Shown: positions 61,887 through 64,000 of the stretch, piece after piece
Layout: every line of letters begins with the position of its first letter
How positions within the stretch are numbered: the stretch's first letter is position 1
NCBI GenBank assembly: GCA_016715245.1
Contig: JADKAS010000004.1
Span: forward strand, 186,001 to 250,000
From: Saprospiraceae bacterium
GTDB lineage: Bacteria > Bacteroidota > Bacteroidia > Chitinophagales > Saprospiraceae
Direction of reading: 5' to 3'
Length of the DNA: 64,000 nt
The notes under the pieces: generated by a model
What the model saw: the letters and a program-made list of their open reading frames with translations, nothing else
What the model was told of the DNA's origin: nothing
The model's database searches: none
Program-made: the position numbers and the translations under genes

Positions 61887-62795
61887 ATGGCATTAATAGG
61901 AAAGATCAGAAAAAACATGTGGCTTGTTATCGTTTTGCTTGCGGTGGCATTGGCAGGTTTTATTATTATGGACATGACAAGTGCTAATAACAGAGGGAAT
62001 GGAATTTTCGGAACCCGAAACGCAATAGGCAAAGTTGATGGTAAAAAAATTGATTACAATGAATTTCAAAAAGCTGAATCCGCCCTTTACAGCGGAAGTA
62101 GTGATGTCTATGGCAGAAGAAATTCATTATGGAATTATTTTTTAGAAAAGGCAATCGTTGATGAGTATAAAGATTTATTAGGGCTTGGCGTTTCTTCAGA
62201 TGAATTGAATGAACTTGAATTTGGCAATAACCTGAGCCCCATTGTTCAGAATAATTTCAGAAGCCCTCAAACAGGTCAGGTCGACCGTGAACAACTCAAT
62301 CAATTTCAGGAAGCGATCAACAACGGACAAGAATTGGCACCTCAATTTGTAAATTTTTGGAACGAACAAAGAAAACAGGTTATCAAAACCTCTATTCAGT
62401 CTAAATTAACCAACATGGTTTCAAAAGCTATGGTTGTACCTACCTGGATGGCTGAATTATCCGCCAAGTCACAATCTGAAAAAGTAGATTTTGACTATGT
62501 GATGGTTCCTTTTGCTAAAGTTGATGATGCAGAAGTAAAATTGACTGATGAAGATTATGATGCATTTATCAAAAAAAATGCAACAAAATATACCAATAAA
62601 GAAGAAGTAAGAAATTTGAGTTATGTCGTTTTTGATGTTCTTCCTTCTCAAGCCGACTCTCAAAAAATTTACAACGATTTGTTAGCTCTTAAACAGGAAT
62701 TTATCCAATCAAAAAAAGATTCTTTATTTGTAAGCAGTAACTCCGGTATGTACAATCCTTCTTTTCAGAAAAAGATGAATTACAAGGTGTATTGA
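61887..62795 (+). CDS. PpiD/SurA-type periplasmic folding factor, N-terminal fragment (frameshifted)
   Basis: The fragment (302 residues) starts MALIGKIRKNMWLVIVLLAV with one transmembrane helix at about 12-29, as in PpiD, and continues with the SurA-N chaperone region (IGKVDGKKIDYNEFQKAE). The frame is lost in an A5 run at 62769-62773, so the last seven residues are spurious. One added A restores KKDELQGVLKDTISKF and joins it to the next fragment, giving 703 residues, normal for Bacteroidota PpiD-like proteins. They help outer-membrane proteins fold. Confidence 0.88.
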   Translation: MALIGKIRKNMWLVIVLLAVALAGFIIMDMTSANNRGNGIFGTRNAIGKVDGKKIDYNEFQKAESALYSGSSDVYGRRNSLWNYFLEKAIVDEYKDLLGLGVSSDELNELEFGNNLSPIVQNNFRSPQTGQVDREQLNQFQEAINNGQELAPQFVNFWNEQRKQVIKTSIQSKLTNMVSKAMVVPTWMAELSAKSQSEKVDFDYVMVPFAKVDDAEVKLTDEDYDAFIKKNATKYTNKEEVRNLSYVVFDVLPSQADSQKIYNDLLALKQEFIQSKKDSLFVSSNSGMYNPSFQKKMNYKVY

Positions 62796-63997
62796 AAGAC
62801 ACGATATCTAAATTTAATGTTGGTGATGTAATAGGACCTTACATTGAAGGAAATTCATACATGATGGCCAAAATCAGTGAAAGAAAAGTAATGGCTGACT
62901 CTGCTAAAGCAAGACACATATTAAGAAATGTTCAAGCAGGTGATGCTTTGGGGCTTGTAAAAGCCAAATCCTATATTGATAGTCTTAAAAATCTAATCGC
63001 TTCCGGTGCCAATTTTAATGATCTGGCAACCACCAATAGCCAGGACCCGGGTAGTGCTCAAAATGGCGGAGATTTAGGAACCTTTGCTCCTGGGGCTATG
63101 GTAGGTCCTTTTAATGATGCCATCTTTATTACTGGTAAAGAAGGAGGAATGTATACAGTTGAAACTCAATTTGGTGTACATTTGATTAAAGTTGAAAAAT
63201 TGAAGTTTATCTCTAATGAAGGCAGGTATAAAATTGCCTATTTGAGATCCCCGATAGTTCCTAGTCAGGAAACTCAGGATAAAAAAATGGAAGAGGTACT
63301 TGCTGCTTCAGAAAAGCTGAAAACTATAGATGCCCTTAATGCCGATACTAATATTAAGGTTGAATCAGCCAATGGGTTAAAAAAGAACGATTTTAACATT
63401 GGCAATCTGGGTAGCAGTCAATCAACCAGAGATATCATAAGATGGGCTTTTGATAAAAAATCTAAACCTGGCAATGTGTCAGGTGTGATTTATACCTACA
63501 CAGATGAAGAAAATTATCACGACAGTAAACATGTAATGGTAGGTTTAAAAAGTATAACAAAGGCAGGGCTGGCTTCTGCTGAATCATTAAAAGGTGTTAT
63601 TGACGATTTAGTAAAAAATGAGAAAAAGGCAGAAATTATAAAATCAAAAATAACCTCTAAAGACCTGAATACGATCGCAGCAACATTTGGATTAGTACCT
63701 GCTAAAGCAGAAGGTGTAACCTTTGCTTCCGGTTTAATCCCGGACTTAGGTACTGAACCAAAAGTAATTGGAAAAGCATTCGCTTCCAAATCAGGGGTTG
63801 TTTCTGAACCGATTGTAGGTCAAACAGGTGTTTGCATTATTAATGTAACTAATATTACTCCTGGCACCGCCGGTGAAAATGTCGCCATGATTAAACAACA
63901 AATGGCAATGTCTAATAGAAGCCAGGTATCTTATAAACTGATGGAAGCCATTAAAAAATCTAAAAAAGTTACGGACAATAGATTTACCTTTTATTAG
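62792..63997 (+). CDS. PpiD/SurA-type folding factor, C-terminal fragment
   Basis: Continues the 61887 protein. The TTG at 62792 is inside the coding sequence and is not a genuine start. It contains a PpiC rotamase domain (about residues 35-135 of the fragment): ARHILRNVQAG, FNDLATTNSQDPGSAQNGGDLG, FGVHLIKVEKL. A second degenerate parvulin-like or helical region follows. The stop is a TAA just before the window end. Confidence 0.88.
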   Translation: MKDTISKFNVGDVIGPYIEGNSYMMAKISERKVMADSAKARHILRNVQAGDALGLVKAKSYIDSLKNLIASGANFNDLATTNSQDPGSAQNGGDLGTFAPGAMVGPFNDAIFITGKEGGMYTVETQFGVHLIKVEKLKFISNEGRYKIAYLRSPIVPSQETQDKKMEEVLAASEKLKTIDALNADTNIKVESANGLKKNDFNIGNLGSSQSTRDIIRWAFDKKSKPGNVSGVIYTYTDEENYHDSKHVMVGLKSITKAGLASAESLKGVIDDLVKNEKKAEIIKSKITSKDLNTIAATFGLVPAKAEGVTFASGLIPDLGTEPKVIGKAFASKSGVVSEPIVGQTGVCIINVTNITPGTAGENVAMIKQQMAMSNRSQVSYKLMEAIKKSKKVTDNRFTFY

Positions 63998-64000
63998 TAA

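Overview
The window is a single chromosomal stretch from a low-GC member of the Bacteroidota, most likely near the Saprospiraceae or another marine or sludge lineage of the phylum. The phylum call rests on three signs. Three secreted proteins end in type IX secretion (T9SS) sorting domains, two of type A and one of type B. Many genes are preceded by the Bacteroidota promoter element TAnnTTTG rather than an E. coli -10 box. Several gene families (PD40/OmpA proteins, choice-of-anchor-B proteins, bacterial GGGP synthase, zinc-ligand-less Tgt) are typical of the phylum. I found no rRNA, tRNA, CRISPR array, insertion sequence or prophage.

Layout. 1-9990 is almost all minus strand: a partial membrane protein, an operon holB-ricT-lpdA-DEAD helicase, a T9SS cargo gene followed by a split panC, a beta-barrel gene and a LolC/E-type permease. 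10264-22430 is one giant adhesin-like gene, now split in two by a 1-base deletion. It carries five 1335-bp tandem repeats and ends in a strong terminator. 22557-24449 is a broken GH13 alpha-amylase. 24522-34407 holds tpiA, a beta-barrel gene, a TMTC-like membrane protein with dprA, GGGP synthase with rsgA, a TonB-C protein with a choice-of-anchor-B protein, and an AlkA-type glycosylase. 34482-38434 is a minus-strand operon SPOR-rodA-tgt-lptG in which tgt has lost about 100 bp. 38733-45798 has an acyl-CoA dehydrogenase, cinA, a 2-oxoacid dehydrogenase E2 and a TPR/PD40/OmpA/SPOR protein. 45812-50177 is a minus operon recR-glycosyltransferase-M20 peptidase-coaE. 50433-63997 has a Crp/Fnr regulator with a DUF2892 gene behind a CRP-like operator, PBP1A-mtaB-methyltransferase, a type B T9SS cargo, ahcY and a frameshifted PpiD-like chaperone.

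The most unusual object is the giant protein (about 4055 residues if the frame is restored). It is a chain of about 71-residue Ig/PKD-like modules in which whole domains are nested inside individual modules: a propeller-like domain of about 300 residues in five of them, and a Cys-rich domain of about 210 residues in one module near each end. The array of five 1335-bp units is nearly identical at the DNA level and clearly richer in G+C than its surroundings.

A second theme is broken reading frames. panC, the giant gene, the amylase, tgt and ppiD all carry indels, mostly in homopolymers, and all keep otherwise intact protein sequence. This is either recent decay or, at least in part, consensus error in the assembly, and it should be settled before any biology is built on it.
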